Assembly: GCF_008016455.1 (NCBI RefSeq)
Contig: NZ_SAXU01000001.1
Location: 2,190,423-2,254,422 of the forward strand
DNA length: 64,000 bases
Origin: Brachyspira aalborgi
GTDB lineage: Bacteria; Spirochaetota; Brachyspiria; Brachyspirales; Brachyspiraceae
Direction: 5' to 3'
Below the pieces are notes generated by a model, which saw only the letters and a program-made list of their open reading frames with translations, was not told the origin of the DNA and ran no database searches. The translations under genes were made by a program, and so were the position numbers. Positions within the stretch are counted from its first letter, which is position 1. Every line of letters begins with the position of its first letter. Below are positions 16,279 through 25,042 of the stretch, in pieces.

Positions 16279-16306
16279 ATTATACATTATTTAAAAAAAA
16301 TGTCAA
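16279..16306 (-). promoter_or_regulatory. Promoter of the leader peptide and metY
   Basis: On the minus strand, TTGACA, 16 bp, TATAAT: a full consensus. It predicts a transcript starting near 16272 and a ~250-nt leader before metY. Confidence 0.85.
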
Positions 16307-16349
16307 CGATTTATTTTAAAAAAATTTAATTAATATCTATAAAATTTAC

Positions 16350-16378
16350 TTGAAATAAATTTATTAAAATGATATAAT
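16350..16378 (+). promoter_or_regulatory. Promoter of the small mS38-like gene
   Basis: TTGAAA, 17 bp, TATAAT, with the -10 ending 37 nt before the ATG at 16416. It diverges from the metY promoter. Confidence 0.75.
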
Positions 16379-16415
16379 AAAAATCCAAATTAAAATTAGA
16401 AAATCAGGAGTGTAT

Positions 16416-16505
16416 ATGCCTTCAGGAAGAAAAAGACTTCGTCAAAAGATGGCTACGCATAAACGAAAAAAGCGTTTACGCAAAAATAGGCATAAAAAGA
16501 AATAA
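16416..16505 (+). CDS. AURKAIP1/COX24-domain (mS38-like) small basic protein
   Basis: 29 residues, MPSGRKRLRQKMATHKRK and onward, over half Lys or Arg. The sequence matches the short bacterial proteins with an AURKAIP1/COX24 domain, related to mitochondrial ribosomal protein mS38 and thought to bind the small ribosomal subunit. It has a consensus promoter and a good ribosome site (AGGAG, 6 nt before the ATG), which supports real expression. It is easily missed because of its length. Confidence 0.85.
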   Translation: MPSGRKRLRQKMATHKRKKRLRKNRHKKK

Positions 16506-16560
16506 TATATTTCTTAAAATAATTTTCATCTCTTATTTAGAGTTTTTATATTTTGGTTTT

Positions 16561-16833
16561 ATGGAAACAAATAATATGCAAACGGTAATAGAAGTATGCG
16601 TGGGGCTTCATTGTTGTATGAAAGGTTCTTATGCAATTTTAGAATCTATAAGAAAACATTATGATTTGAAAATTGGAATCCCATCGTTTGACGGTATGCT
16701 CTTAAAAGAGGTAGAATGTATGCATAATTGCAAAAATGCAGTTTCGGTAATAATTAACGGAATGGAATTTAATAACTGTTCTTTTGATAATATCGTTAAA
16801 TATATAGAAGCGATACATATAAGAAAAAGATGA
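16561..16833 (+). CDS. NuoE-like [2Fe-2S] thioredoxin-fold protein
   Basis: 90 residues. Cys13, Cys18, Cys53 and Cys57 (CVGLHC and CMHNC) form the C-x4-C...C-x3-C signature of the [2Fe-2S] domain of NuoE. The N-terminal helical half of a normal ~160-residue NuoE is missing. The stop overlaps the next gene by 4 nt. No Shine-Dalgarno sequence precedes the ATG at 16561. The ATG at 16576 is an alternative. It forms a tight cluster with the NuoF-like and NuoG-like genes that follow. Confidence 0.8.
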   Translation: METNNMQTVIEVCVGLHCCMKGSYAILESIRKHYDLKIGIPSFDGMLLKEVECMHNCKNAVSVIINGMEFNNCSFDNIVKYIEAIHIRKR

Positions 16834-18017
16834 AAAGATATGTTCTTTATAACGAAAATATTATAGATAATATTCAAACATTTAAAGATTATTTCGGAGA
16901 CTTTCTTTATTCTAAAATTAAAATTGAAAATTATAATAATATAATTTCAGATTTAAAAGAATATCCGATATTTACAAGAGACGCTTATCAAAAATCGCTT
17001 TATGATATTATTATTTCTAAAAAAGAAAACGAAGAAACTTTAATAATAAACGGTTATTCAATCGATTATCTAGTATTCAAAGATAAATTTTTACTTAAAA
17101 ATAATCCTTATCTTATTTTAGATTCTGCAATATTTTTATCAAAAATTTTAAATATAAAAAATATCGATATAATATTGAGAAGTTATTATAACGAAGAAAA
17201 AAATATTTTAATAAAAGCTTTAGCCGAAATTGAAGATATTTATTATATTAACAATGAAATTAACATAAACATATACGATGAAAATTCTTATTATGATAAT
17301 TATAAAGAAAAAATAACTATTCCATTTTTAGAAAATAAAAATTATATTTTTGATTTGGAAACTATAACTCAATTTGGATATTTTACGCATATTGGAAAAG
17401 ATAATTTTAAAAAATATGGCGAAGGAAATTTTAAAGGCTCTATTTTGCTTTCGCTTTCTGGAGATATTAACATTCCTAATTTATACGAATTTGAATTATC
17501 GAATTCATTTAACGATATTATAAGAATTGCAGGAAATGCGCCTAAAGATTATGATATAAAATGCGTATTTACAAACGGTTTTTTGAATCCGCCAATGGAT
17601 ATTGAAAGTTTATTAAATATCTCTTTGGATTATAACGACTTTAATAATTTAAATATAAAAATCGGAAACGGAGGAATATGTTTTATAAGCGAGAATAGAT
17701 GCATTATAAGAGTTTCGCTTAAAATAATTCAATTTGCTAAAAATATATCATGCAAAAAATGTATGCCTTGCGGTTTCGGTTTTAATTTATGCGAATATTA
17801 TTTAAATAAAATAATTTTAGGCAAGTCCGATAATTCCGATTTAATAGATTTAAAAAATACTTTAAATATGATAATAAAAGGTTCTTCATGTTTATATATA
17901 AGAAATCTTACAAATTGCATATTGCAAACTATAGAAAAATTTAATTATGAGTTTTTATACGCTATAGAAAAAAAAATTACTTTATATAGCTTTATAAATA
18001 AAACGGATATTATATGA
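16830..18017 (+). CDS. Degenerate NuoF-like iron-sulfur protein
   Basis: 395 residues. The C-terminal part matches NuoF: NGGICFISENRC and ISCKKCMPCGFG with Cys308, Cys311 and Cys314, and a fourth Cys354, the ligands of the N3 [4Fe-4S] cluster. The N-terminal half shows no GRGGAGFPTG NADH/FMN loop (the region reads EYPIFTRDAYQKS) and no GEETAL motif. Electron transfer through the FeS cluster seems possible, but direct NADH oxidation with FMN does not. Residue-level homology in the N-terminal half is weak. It overlaps both neighbours by 4 nt, so translation is coupled. Confidence 0.72.
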   Translation: MKRYVLYNENIIDNIQTFKDYFGDFLYSKIKIENYNNIISDLKEYPIFTRDAYQKSLYDIIISKKENEETLIINGYSIDYLVFKDKFLLKNNPYLILDSAIFLSKILNIKNIDIILRSYYNEEKNILIKALAEIEDIYYINNEININIYDENSYYDNYKEKITIPFLENKNYIFDLETITQFGYFTHIGKDNFKKYGEGNFKGSILLSLSGDINIPNLYEFELSNSFNDIIRIAGNAPKDYDIKCVFTNGFLNPPMDIESLLNISLDYNDFNNLNIKIGNGGICFISENRCIIRVSLKIIQFAKNISCKKCMPCGFGFNLCEYYLNKIILGKSDNSDLIDLKNTLNMIIKGSSCLYIRNLTNCILQTIEKFNYEFLYAIEKKITLYSFINKTDII

Positions 18018-19429
18018 TTATAAAAATTACTGTTGACGGAAAAGATATATATTCGCAAAAAGGTTGGACGATACTTAAAGCATTATCGTATTTGAAAATA
18101 GATATTCCTAATTTATGCGACTTTCGATTTGACAATATAAATAACGCGGAAAATAAAAATTTATCTTTCATAACGGAAGAAAATAAATTAAATTGCAAAT
18201 TATGTATTGTAAAGATAAAAAGAAAAAATGAAGATTCTTATAGTTTCAAATATGCATGCAATGAAATAGTTGAAAACGGAATGGATATTATAAGCGAAGA
18301 TGAAGAGATTATTTCTTATAGAAAATCGCTTTTAAATTCAATATCATATAGCCATAAACCTATATGTTCAAATTGCGAAGTAGATTATAAATGCAAGTTA
18401 AAAAAATATTTTGATTTATATAATATAAACGAAAAAAATAATTTAGAAAATAACGAAGAAAAAATTATTGATAATAAATTTATTGAAGAAATAAAAAATA
18501 TAGTTAAAACTTTTAATTTGCCCGATTATATAAAAGCCGATTATGACAGATGCATTTATTGCGGACTATGCGATAATTATAAAACAATAAACGGATATAA
18601 TTCTATAATAACCGATTTATGTCCAACAAATGTGTTTTATGCGGAAAGAAAAAATAAAATAAATTCTAATAATAATTCTATAGAAAGCGTTCAAAGTTTT
18701 TGTATTGGATGCAATTCTTTATGCGATATAGAATATTTGCATAATAAAGAAAATATAAACGATATAAAATCAATTTCGGGAAAAAAATTTGGTTTATGCG
18801 ATTATGGAAGAAAAATGGATTATTATTCAAACGATAAATTAAAATATCCATTAATAAACGGAGTTGAAAACGATTTTGAAAAAGCTAAAGAATTATATAG
18901 AGAATTTATAAGCGATATTAACGACAATTCTTATTTGGCTATAGCGTCCTCTTTGTATCCGCTTGAAGATATAAAAGCTTTTAACGAACTAGCAAGTTAT
19001 TTGGGAATAACAAAATTATATTATAAAAAAAATCGTATAGCCACAGATTCAAATGTTATAAAAGATAATTATACAAATATAAATAAATATTCAATAGAAG
19101 AATTAAAAAGAGAATTAAAATATATTAACGGAGAAAATATAGATTTTAATTATTATAAAAAGTTTATTATTTTAGGAGATTCTTTAGACGACAATAACGA
19201 AGAGATAATATCTTTCATTCAAAAAAATAAAAGAAATTATATATTATTTACTCCAACCTTATCGGCTTTGGCTTATAATTCTTATATAGCTTTTCCGATA
19301 GCGGGGCTTGGAGAATTTAGCGGAAATTATATCGATAAATACGGAAAATTAAAAGAAATTAACTCTTTTTTGAATAAAGATAAGAACAGACTTAACTTAA
19401 GAGATTTAATAAAGTATTTGTATTTATAA
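18014..19429 (+). CDS. NuoG/hydrogenase-type multi-FeS protein, truncated
   Basis: 471 residues. An N-terminal [2Fe-2S] ferredoxin domain (Cys35, Cys61, Cys64, Cys82) is followed by an HxxxCxxCxxxxxC cluster (His114, Cys118, Cys121, Cys127). Then come a [4Fe-4S] site (Cys180, Cys183, Cys186, Cys203-Pro) and a further CxxCxxxC...C site (Cys230, Cys233, Cys237, Cys262). This is the NuoG-type order. The remaining ~200 residues are a shortened, divergent molybdopterin-like domain (PIAGLGEFSGNY). Normal NuoG is 700 residues or more. It is the third gene of the NuoE/F/G-like set, and the GlpD-like gene follows after 54 nt. Confidence 0.75.
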   Translation: MIIKITVDGKDIYSQKGWTILKALSYLKIDIPNLCDFRFDNINNAENKNLSFITEENKLNCKLCIVKIKRKNEDSYSFKYACNEIVENGMDIISEDEEIISYRKSLLNSISYSHKPICSNCEVDYKCKLKKYFDLYNINEKNNLENNEEKIIDNKFIEEIKNIVKTFNLPDYIKADYDRCIYCGLCDNYKTINGYNSIITDLCPTNVFYAERKNKINSNNNSIESVQSFCIGCNSLCDIEYLHNKENINDIKSISGKKFGLCDYGRKMDYYSNDKLKYPLINGVENDFEKAKELYREFISDINDNSYLAIASSLYPLEDIKAFNELASYLGITKLYYKKNRIATDSNVIKDNYTNINKYSIEELKRELKYINGENIDFNYYKKFIILGDSLDDNNEEIISFIQKNKRNYILFTPTLSALAYNSYIAFPIAGLGEFSGNYIDKYGKLKEINSFLNKDKNRLNLRDLIKYLYL

Positions 19430-19483
19430 TAATTTCGTATATAATAATATATAGATTAATTATATTTTAGTAAGGAGTCGTTT

Positions 19484-21040
19484 ATGCGAAAAACGAGAGA
19501 CGAGATACTTTCTAATATCGGTAATAATCGTTATGATATAATTATTATAGGCGGCGGAGTAATCGGAGCTACCATAGCTTTTAAGACTTCAAGAGTAGGA
19601 CTTTCTACTCTTTTATTAGAAAAGCATGATTTTTCTTTCGGCGCTTCTTCTCGCACGGGAAAAATACTTAACGGAGGCTATAACGATTTAACTACAAAAA
19701 ATATAATTTCTACTATTTATAAAGTTAGAGAAAGAAATAATTTAATATATAAAAGTTCCGCAAGCCAAACGGGAATATTATATCCAATATACGAATATGG
19801 AAAATCTGGAATATTCGGACAAGAATTAAAAAGCAATTTTTACGATTTACTTTCAATATTTTCTCAAATAAAAAGACATACATCTCATAGCAGAAATTCC
19901 GCTTTAGAATGTTTGCCCGATTTAATCAATAACGATGTAATAGCTGGAATAGAATATAACGAAGGAATGCTTGACGATTCAAGATATGTTATGGAACTTC
20001 TTTTAAAAGCGGAAGAAAACGGAGCGGATATTTTAAATTATGCTGAAGTAAAAATTTTTGAATATAATAATAAAGAAATACAAAAAGTTATTTTATCCGA
20101 TAAAATCACGGGAAGAATATACGAAACGAGCGCTAAAGATATAGTAATTTCTGCTGGCGCTTGGGGACATGAATTAAGCTCAACTCTTCCAAATGGCAGT
20201 TTTGATAATAAGGTTCAATATATAAAAGCGTCTCATTTAATAGTCAATAGCGATATTATTCATATTAATAAATCTGTAGTTTTGCCAAAAATAAAAGATA
20301 GACCGAATGTATTTTTAATGAAATGGAAAGACACTTTAATTATAGGACCGACAATAAAAAAATATAATGGAAATTTAGATTGCATATACGCTACAAGCGA
20401 TGAGATAGAATATTTACTTGATATATATAATACTTATTTTAGTTCTATAGTAAATAAAAATCATATTATAACGACTCAATCTGGTATGATGCCCGTTGAT
20501 TCTACAGATATTAAAATTCATTCTCATCCTAATTATAGATTATTTTTGGTTGAAGGCGGAAACTTTACCTTATCTTCATTAATAGCCGTAAAAACTTTAT
20601 TAAAAATATACGGAAAGCCGCATAAATGGTTTAGCGTTGGCAAATTTATGAATAATAAAATCGATAAAAAAATAGAATGGGTATTAAAAAAAGAGACTAT
20701 CGATTTTCTTATAAATTATTTTAATTCTGTTGATTTGGCGATTCGATTAAACGAGTTCTGCAAAAACGATTCTTCTCTGCTTGTAAATGTAGGACTTGAC
20801 GAAAGAATCCCAAGAGGTTTAATAAAATATTTTGTAGAAGTTGAACATGCTTTGCATTTAGACGATATTATGATTAGAAGATTAAGATTTATATTAACCG
20901 AAAACGACTGCGGAACTTTGCTGGCTGAACATATAGCGGAAGAAATGGCTAATATATTGGGCTGGAATCAAAAAAGAATAGAATGGGAAATTAAAAGATA
21001 CAGAACGGAAATAAAGAGAGCGAGAGTTTCTTTATATTGA
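19484..21040 (+). CDS. GlpD-like FAD-dependent glycerol-3-phosphate dehydrogenase
   Basis: 518 residues. The N-terminal FAD-binding Rossmann motif is IIIGGGVIGATIAF. It is followed by LLLEKHDFSFGASSRTGKILNGGY, which is the GlpD/GlpA signature region. A C-terminal helical domain resembles GlpD. This family oxidises glycerol-3-phosphate to dihydroxyacetone phosphate and passes electrons to a membrane or iron-sulfur carrier. It has its own ribosome site (AAGGAG). Its position after the NuoE/F/G-like genes suggests, but does not prove, that these carry its electrons. Confidence 0.82.
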   Translation: MRKTRDEILSNIGNNRYDIIIIGGGVIGATIAFKTSRVGLSTLLLEKHDFSFGASSRTGKILNGGYNDLTTKNIISTIYKVRERNNLIYKSSASQTGILYPIYEYGKSGIFGQELKSNFYDLLSIFSQIKRHTSHSRNSALECLPDLINNDVIAGIEYNEGMLDDSRYVMELLLKAEENGADILNYAEVKIFEYNNKEIQKVILSDKITGRIYETSAKDIVISAGAWGHELSSTLPNGSFDNKVQYIKASHLIVNSDIIHINKSVVLPKIKDRPNVFLMKWKDTLIIGPTIKKYNGNLDCIYATSDEIEYLLDIYNTYFSSIVNKNHIITTQSGMMPVDSTDIKIHSHPNYRLFLVEGGNFTLSSLIAVKTLLKIYGKPHKWFSVGKFMNNKIDKKIEWVLKKETIDFLINYFNSVDLAIRLNEFCKNDSSLLVNVGLDERIPRGLIKYFVEVEHALHLDDIMIRRLRFILTENDCGTLLAEHIAEEMANILGWNQKRIEWEIKRYRTEIKRARVSLY

Positions 21041-21354
21041 GTTTTATTGGTTTGAAAGTAAAAATTTATGTTATTTTTTGCATATTAGTCATTGCAAGCT
21101 TTCGTTACTAAAGGGATGCAGAGTGGAAGGCGTGGCAGTTCAGATTTAATAAAGTTAATTTCAAAATTTAGTTCTATTAATAAATAAATTTTATTAAAAG
21201 TGTATTGATTCAGTAGAGTTTCGTGATAACGGAAAGAATAATTGCTAGACATATGCGCGTGTAATAGGACTTTCTTTAATGAAGAAAAGAATTAATTTTT
21301 AACGCAATCTACACAACATAAAATAAGTCCATAAATTTTTTATGTTTTTATAAA
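21041..21354. other. Gene-free stretch with one degenerate repeat
   Basis: 314 bp between the convergent GlpD-like and recF genes. A GTCATTGCAAG element lies at 21088-21098, followed by degenerate sequence. No coding region or clear terminator was seen. Confidence 0.6.
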
Positions 21355-22416
21355 CTAACAATTAACTATATCAAAAATTTTTCCTCTTTCAAAATTTTTC
21401 ACTTTTTCTTTTTCAGTCACGGTTATAAATACCTGTCCTAAAGTTTTTATATATTCCAATATGCTATCTCTTTTTATATTGTCAAGTTCAAGCATAGCAT
21501 CGTCTATTAAAAGAATAGGTTTTTTATTTCTATATTCTAAAAATATTTTTTCGCTTGCAAGTTTCATTATAAGCGCAAACATTCTTTTTTCGCCTTGAGA
21601 AGAAAATTTTCTTGAAAGCGAATCTTTATAATAAAATTGATATTCCGCTCTATGCACTCCAAAATATGTCGTTTTAAGTTTTATTTGCTCTTGTAAAGTG
21701 TCTTCAAGTTTTTTTATATAATCGTTTTCGTTTTCAATATTTTCTATAGTCGATAAATATTTAATTGAATAAGGATTTTCATTTTTAAATATCGTTTCGT
21801 AAGTTTCGTTCATTTTATCTTCCAATATTTTTGAATATTTAATATTTTCTTTCGATATATATAAAGAAAGTTTCGCTATATCTTCATTGTAAATATGAGC
21901 TTCGTTGGGTTTATTTATCAAGCAAATATTTCGCATTTTTAAAAGTTTATTATATTTTATCAAAGAAGATAAATATTCAATCGATATTGTTGAAATAAGC
22001 ATATTAAAATAGTCTCTTCTCAATTTAGGCTCGCCCATAACTAAATCGGTATCGTTTGGAAGAAATATAATATAAAGTATTTTTCCAATTAAATCTTTTC
22101 TTGAAGAGATTTCTTTTTTGTCCATAAAAACTTTTTTAGATTTTTTTTGATAAACTATTTCTATATTTGTGTCGTAAGATAAATTATCTTCTCTAAATAT
22201 TCCTCTTATAAAATAATTATCGTTTTTATATTTTACGATTTCTCTATCTAAACGAGTTCTAAAAGATATTCCGTTTCCAAGCATATATATAGCTTCCAAA
22301 ATATTTGTTTTTCCAAAGCCGTTATTTCCGTATAAAACATTTATTTTATCAGAAAAATCAAATACGCTTTCATCATAGTTTCTAAAAGAACGCAGAGTTA
22401 ACTCTTTGAGTATCAT
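21355..22416 (-). CDS. recF: DNA replication/repair protein RecF
   Basis: 353 residues, SMC-like ABC ATPase. Walker A is YGNNGFGKTNILEAIYML at about residue 29-46. The RecF signature SSQGEKRMFALIMKLA is near residue 275, and Walker B is ILLIDDAMLELD. It loads RecA at gaps during repair. It stands alone, away from dnaA/dnaN/gyrB. The upstream 214 bp (22417-22630) separate it from a divergent ABC gene and hold only AT-rich promoter-like sequence. Confidence 0.93.
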   Translation of the reverse strand: MILKELTLRSFRNYDESVFDFSDKINVLYGNNGFGKTNILEAIYMLGNGISFRTRLDREIVKYKNDNYFIRGIFREDNLSYDTNIEIVYQKKSKKVFMDKKEISSRKDLIGKILYIIFLPNDTDLVMGEPKLRRDYFNMLISTISIEYLSSLIKYNKLLKMRNICLINKPNEAHIYNEDIAKLSLYISKENIKYSKILEDKMNETYETIFKNENPYSIKYLSTIENIENENDYIKKLEDTLQEQIKLKTTYFGVHRAEYQFYYKDSLSRKFSSQGEKRMFALIMKLASEKIFLEYRNKKPILLIDDAMLELDNIKRDSILEYIKTLGQVFITVTEKEKVKNFERGKIFDIVNC

Positions 22417-22630
22417 TTATCTTGCCCTTAATTTTATTATATAAATTATTTATTATATATTAAATTTTTCTTTTTAGATACAAAATTAATACAAAATTTT
22501 TATATTTTAAAAGTTAAATTTATTTCTTAAAATAACCGAATTTTTAAATTTTCAACGCTTGATAAAATTGCTTTTTACTGTTATATTATTCAATTATATC
22601 TATTAAATATTTTTATTTTAAGGATTATCA

Positions 22631-23734
22631 ATGATAAGAGTCGATAACATTGTTAAATATTACGGCGAACATTTGGCTTTAAAAGGAATTTCATACACGA
22701 TAAACAAAGGCGAAATTGTCGGATTTTTAGGACCAAACGGAGCGGGAAAAAGCACTATGATGAGAATTATTACGGGTTATTTGCCCGCGACAAGCGGATT
22801 CGTTTATTTGGACGATTATGAGATTTACGATAATCCGATAGAATTAAAAAGAAAAATCGGATATATGCCCGAAAATATTTCTTTATATACCGAAATGACG
22901 GTTATCGATTATCTGAAATTTGCCGCAAAATTGAAAGGAATAGAAAGAAAGCATATTAAAAACGCTTTAGAAAATACTATTGAAATAACGGGACTTACAA
23001 AATATAAAGATAGAATAATAGGACATTTATCTAAAGGTTATAAACAGAGAACGGGAATAGCTCAAGCGATAATACATGACCCAGAAGTTTTAATATTAGA
23101 CGAGCCTACAAGCGGACTTGACCCAAATCAATTAATTGAAGTTCGTTCTTTAATAAAAAGTTTAGGCGGAACTAGAACCGTTATATTGTCGACTCATATA
23201 TTAAGCGAAGTCGAAGATACATGCGAAAGAGCTTTAATTATAGACAATGGAGAGCTGATAGCCGAAGACACTATTGAAGGCTTAAAAACAGCGATGGACA
23301 GAGAGATATTAGGAGGCAATATAGAATTAAAAGTCGCGGGAAAAGTTGAAGACGCGCTTATTCGCGTGAGAGAAGTTCAAGGAGTTATTCAAGCTGAAAC
23401 TGATAATTTCGGTTCTATTATAATAGAATGCGAAAGAGGAAACGATATAAGAGCTTCGATAGTTAAGCATTTGGTTCAAGGCGATTTTGAAGTTTTGGAA
23501 ATTAGAGCAAAAGAAAGAAGTTTAGAAGAAGTCTTTATATATTTTACCGATAAAAAGAAAAGCGAAGATTTTGATAAATCTAAATATATAAAAGACGAAA
23601 TTATTTCAAAAGATTCAAATAAAAAAGAAGATGAAAATAAAAATTCGGACAATGAAGAAAATAAAGATTTAAACGAAAATTTAGATAAAAATTCAAATGA
23701 AGAATTAAACGATAAAAAAGAAGAAAATAATTAA
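22631..23734 (+). CDS. ABC transporter ATPase, GldA/ABC-2 type
   Basis: 367 residues. Walker A is GPNGAGKST, the signature motif LSKGYKQR, and Walker B VLILDEPTSGLDP. About 305 residues form the ATPase domain plus a C-terminal accessory domain typical of ABC-2 ATPases. The last ~55 residues are a low-complexity Lys/Glu/Asn tail unlike the family. The permease gene follows after 12 nt. The pair resembles GldA-GldF, but the usual third component (GldG-type) is absent, so the substrate is unknown. Confidence 0.85.
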   Translation: MIRVDNIVKYYGEHLALKGISYTINKGEIVGFLGPNGAGKSTMMRIITGYLPATSGFVYLDDYEIYDNPIELKRKIGYMPENISLYTEMTVIDYLKFAAKLKGIERKHIKNALENTIEITGLTKYKDRIIGHLSKGYKQRTGIAQAIIHDPEVLILDEPTSGLDPNQLIEVRSLIKSLGGTRTVILSTHILSEVEDTCERALIIDNGELIAEDTIEGLKTAMDREILGGNIELKVAGKVEDALIRVREVQGVIQAETDNFGSIIIECERGNDIRASIVKHLVQGDFEVLEIRAKERSLEEVFIYFTDKKKSEDFDKSKYIKDEIISKDSNKKEDENKNSDNEENKDLNENLDKNSNEELNDKKEENN

Positions 23735-23746
23735 GAGGTAAAAATA

Positions 23747-24454
23747 ATGAAAAATATTTATGTTATATTTGCAAGAGAAATTCAATCTTTTTATGTGTCG
23801 CCTTTATATTATATCTTGGGATTTATTTATTTGGCGCTTACGGGTTATTTTTTCACTATAGAAATTTATTATAGCAGATTAGCCGTTATGGAAAACACAA
23901 TGTATAATATAGGTTTTTTTACGATATTATTTTTATCAATATTATGCATGAAATTAATTGCCGAAGAGAGAGATTCGGGAACTTTTGAATTAATAATGAC
24001 AGCTCCAATAACTTCTTTGCAATATGTAATCGGAAAATATTTATCGGTTTTGGTAGTTTACGCTTCTTTGCTTATAATGACTTTCGTTTATCCAATTCTT
24101 CTTATGATATTTGGAAAGCCCGATATGGGAGTTATATTTAGCGGTTATTTGGGATTATTTCTACTTGGCACTGCAATTTTAGGACTTGGATTAATATCGA
24201 CAAGCGTTTCAAAAAGTCAGTTGGTTGCGGCGATACTTGGAGTTTCAATGGGAATATTCGCTTATATTATAAATTGGCTTAGCGAAATGTTTACGGGAGC
24301 GAGCAAATTATTAAACGCTATTTCAATAACTACATATTTTGCGGATTTTACAAAAGGAATGATTGATATTCAAAATGTTATATTCTTTTTAATTTGGGCA
24401 ATCGCCTGCATTTCAATATCGACTATGTTTGTAGAATCTTATAAATGGCAATAA
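23747..24454 (+). CDS. ABC-2 type transporter permease (GldF-like)
   Basis: 235 residues with six predicted membrane segments and the ABC-2 landmark LIAEERDSGTFELIMTAPI. Partner of the preceding ATPase. A proper ribosome site (AAGAGG) precedes the ATG. The next gene, an ankyrin protein, starts 12 nt downstream, suggesting one transcript. Confidence 0.85.
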   Translation: MKNIYVIFAREIQSFYVSPLYYILGFIYLALTGYFFTIEIYYSRLAVMENTMYNIGFFTILFLSILCMKLIAEERDSGTFELIMTAPITSLQYVIGKYLSVLVVYASLLIMTFVYPILLMIFGKPDMGVIFSGYLGLFLLGTAILGLGLISTSVSKSQLVAAILGVSMGIFAYIINWLSEMFTGASKLLNAISITTYFADFTKGMIDIQNVIFFLIWAIACISISTMFVESYKWQ

Positions 24455-24466
24455 CGAGGCTATAAA

Positions 24467-25042
24467 ATGCTTGATATAGTCGAATATATTAAAAATAACG
24501 ATTTAGAAAAAGCAAAACAATGCATAGAAAAAGATAATTCTTTAGTAGATGCGAGAGACGAAGAATCAAGATTTACTTTATTAATGATTTGCGCCAAAAA
24601 AGGATATTTTGAAATGACAAAATTATTAGTTGAAAACGGAGCAAATTTAAATAGCAGAAGTAAAACGGGATTAACGGCTTTAATGTTTGCATGCGCCGAA
24701 AAACAAATTGAAATTGCAAAATATTTAATAGATTGCGGAGCGGATGTTAATTTAAGAGACAGACCTATGTTTAGCGCTTTGCTTTACGGTTCGCTTACAA
24801 AAGAGCATTCTATAATAAATTATTTGATTGAAAACGGAGCGGATGTTAATGCAAAAAATTTTAAACTTGTAACTTCTCTTATGTTTGCCGCTGGAATTGG
24901 CGATTTAGAAACGGTTAAAATTTTAATAGAAAATGGAGCGGATATAAATTTAAAAAATAAAGACGGAGAGAGCGCTTTAGATATTGCGATAAATAAAGGA
25001 CAAAAAGAAACTGCGGAGTTTTTAAAAAAATTATATGAATAA
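24467..25042 (+). CDS. Ankyrin-repeat protein
   Basis: 191 residues made of about five ankyrin repeats (for example LLVENGANLNSRSKTGLTAL, YLIDCGADVNLRD, ILIENGADINLKNKDGESAL). No signal peptide is present, so it is likely cytoplasmic. The repeats mediate protein contacts; the partner is unknown. It overlaps the next gene by 8 nt. Confidence 0.9.
   Translation: MLDIVEYIKNNDLEKAKQCIEKDNSLVDARDEESRFTLLMICAKKGYFEMTKLLVENGANLNSRSKTGLTALMFACAEKQIEIAKYLIDCGADVNLRDRPMFSALLYGSLTKEHSIINYLIENGADVNAKNFKLVTSLMFAAGIGDLETVKILIENGADINLKNKDGESALDIAINKGQKETAEFLKKLYE

Noticed and set aside
16022-16300. SAM riboswitch upstream of metY
   Set aside because: No SAM-riboswitch core (kink-turn and conserved junctions) was seen; the translated leader explains the region better.
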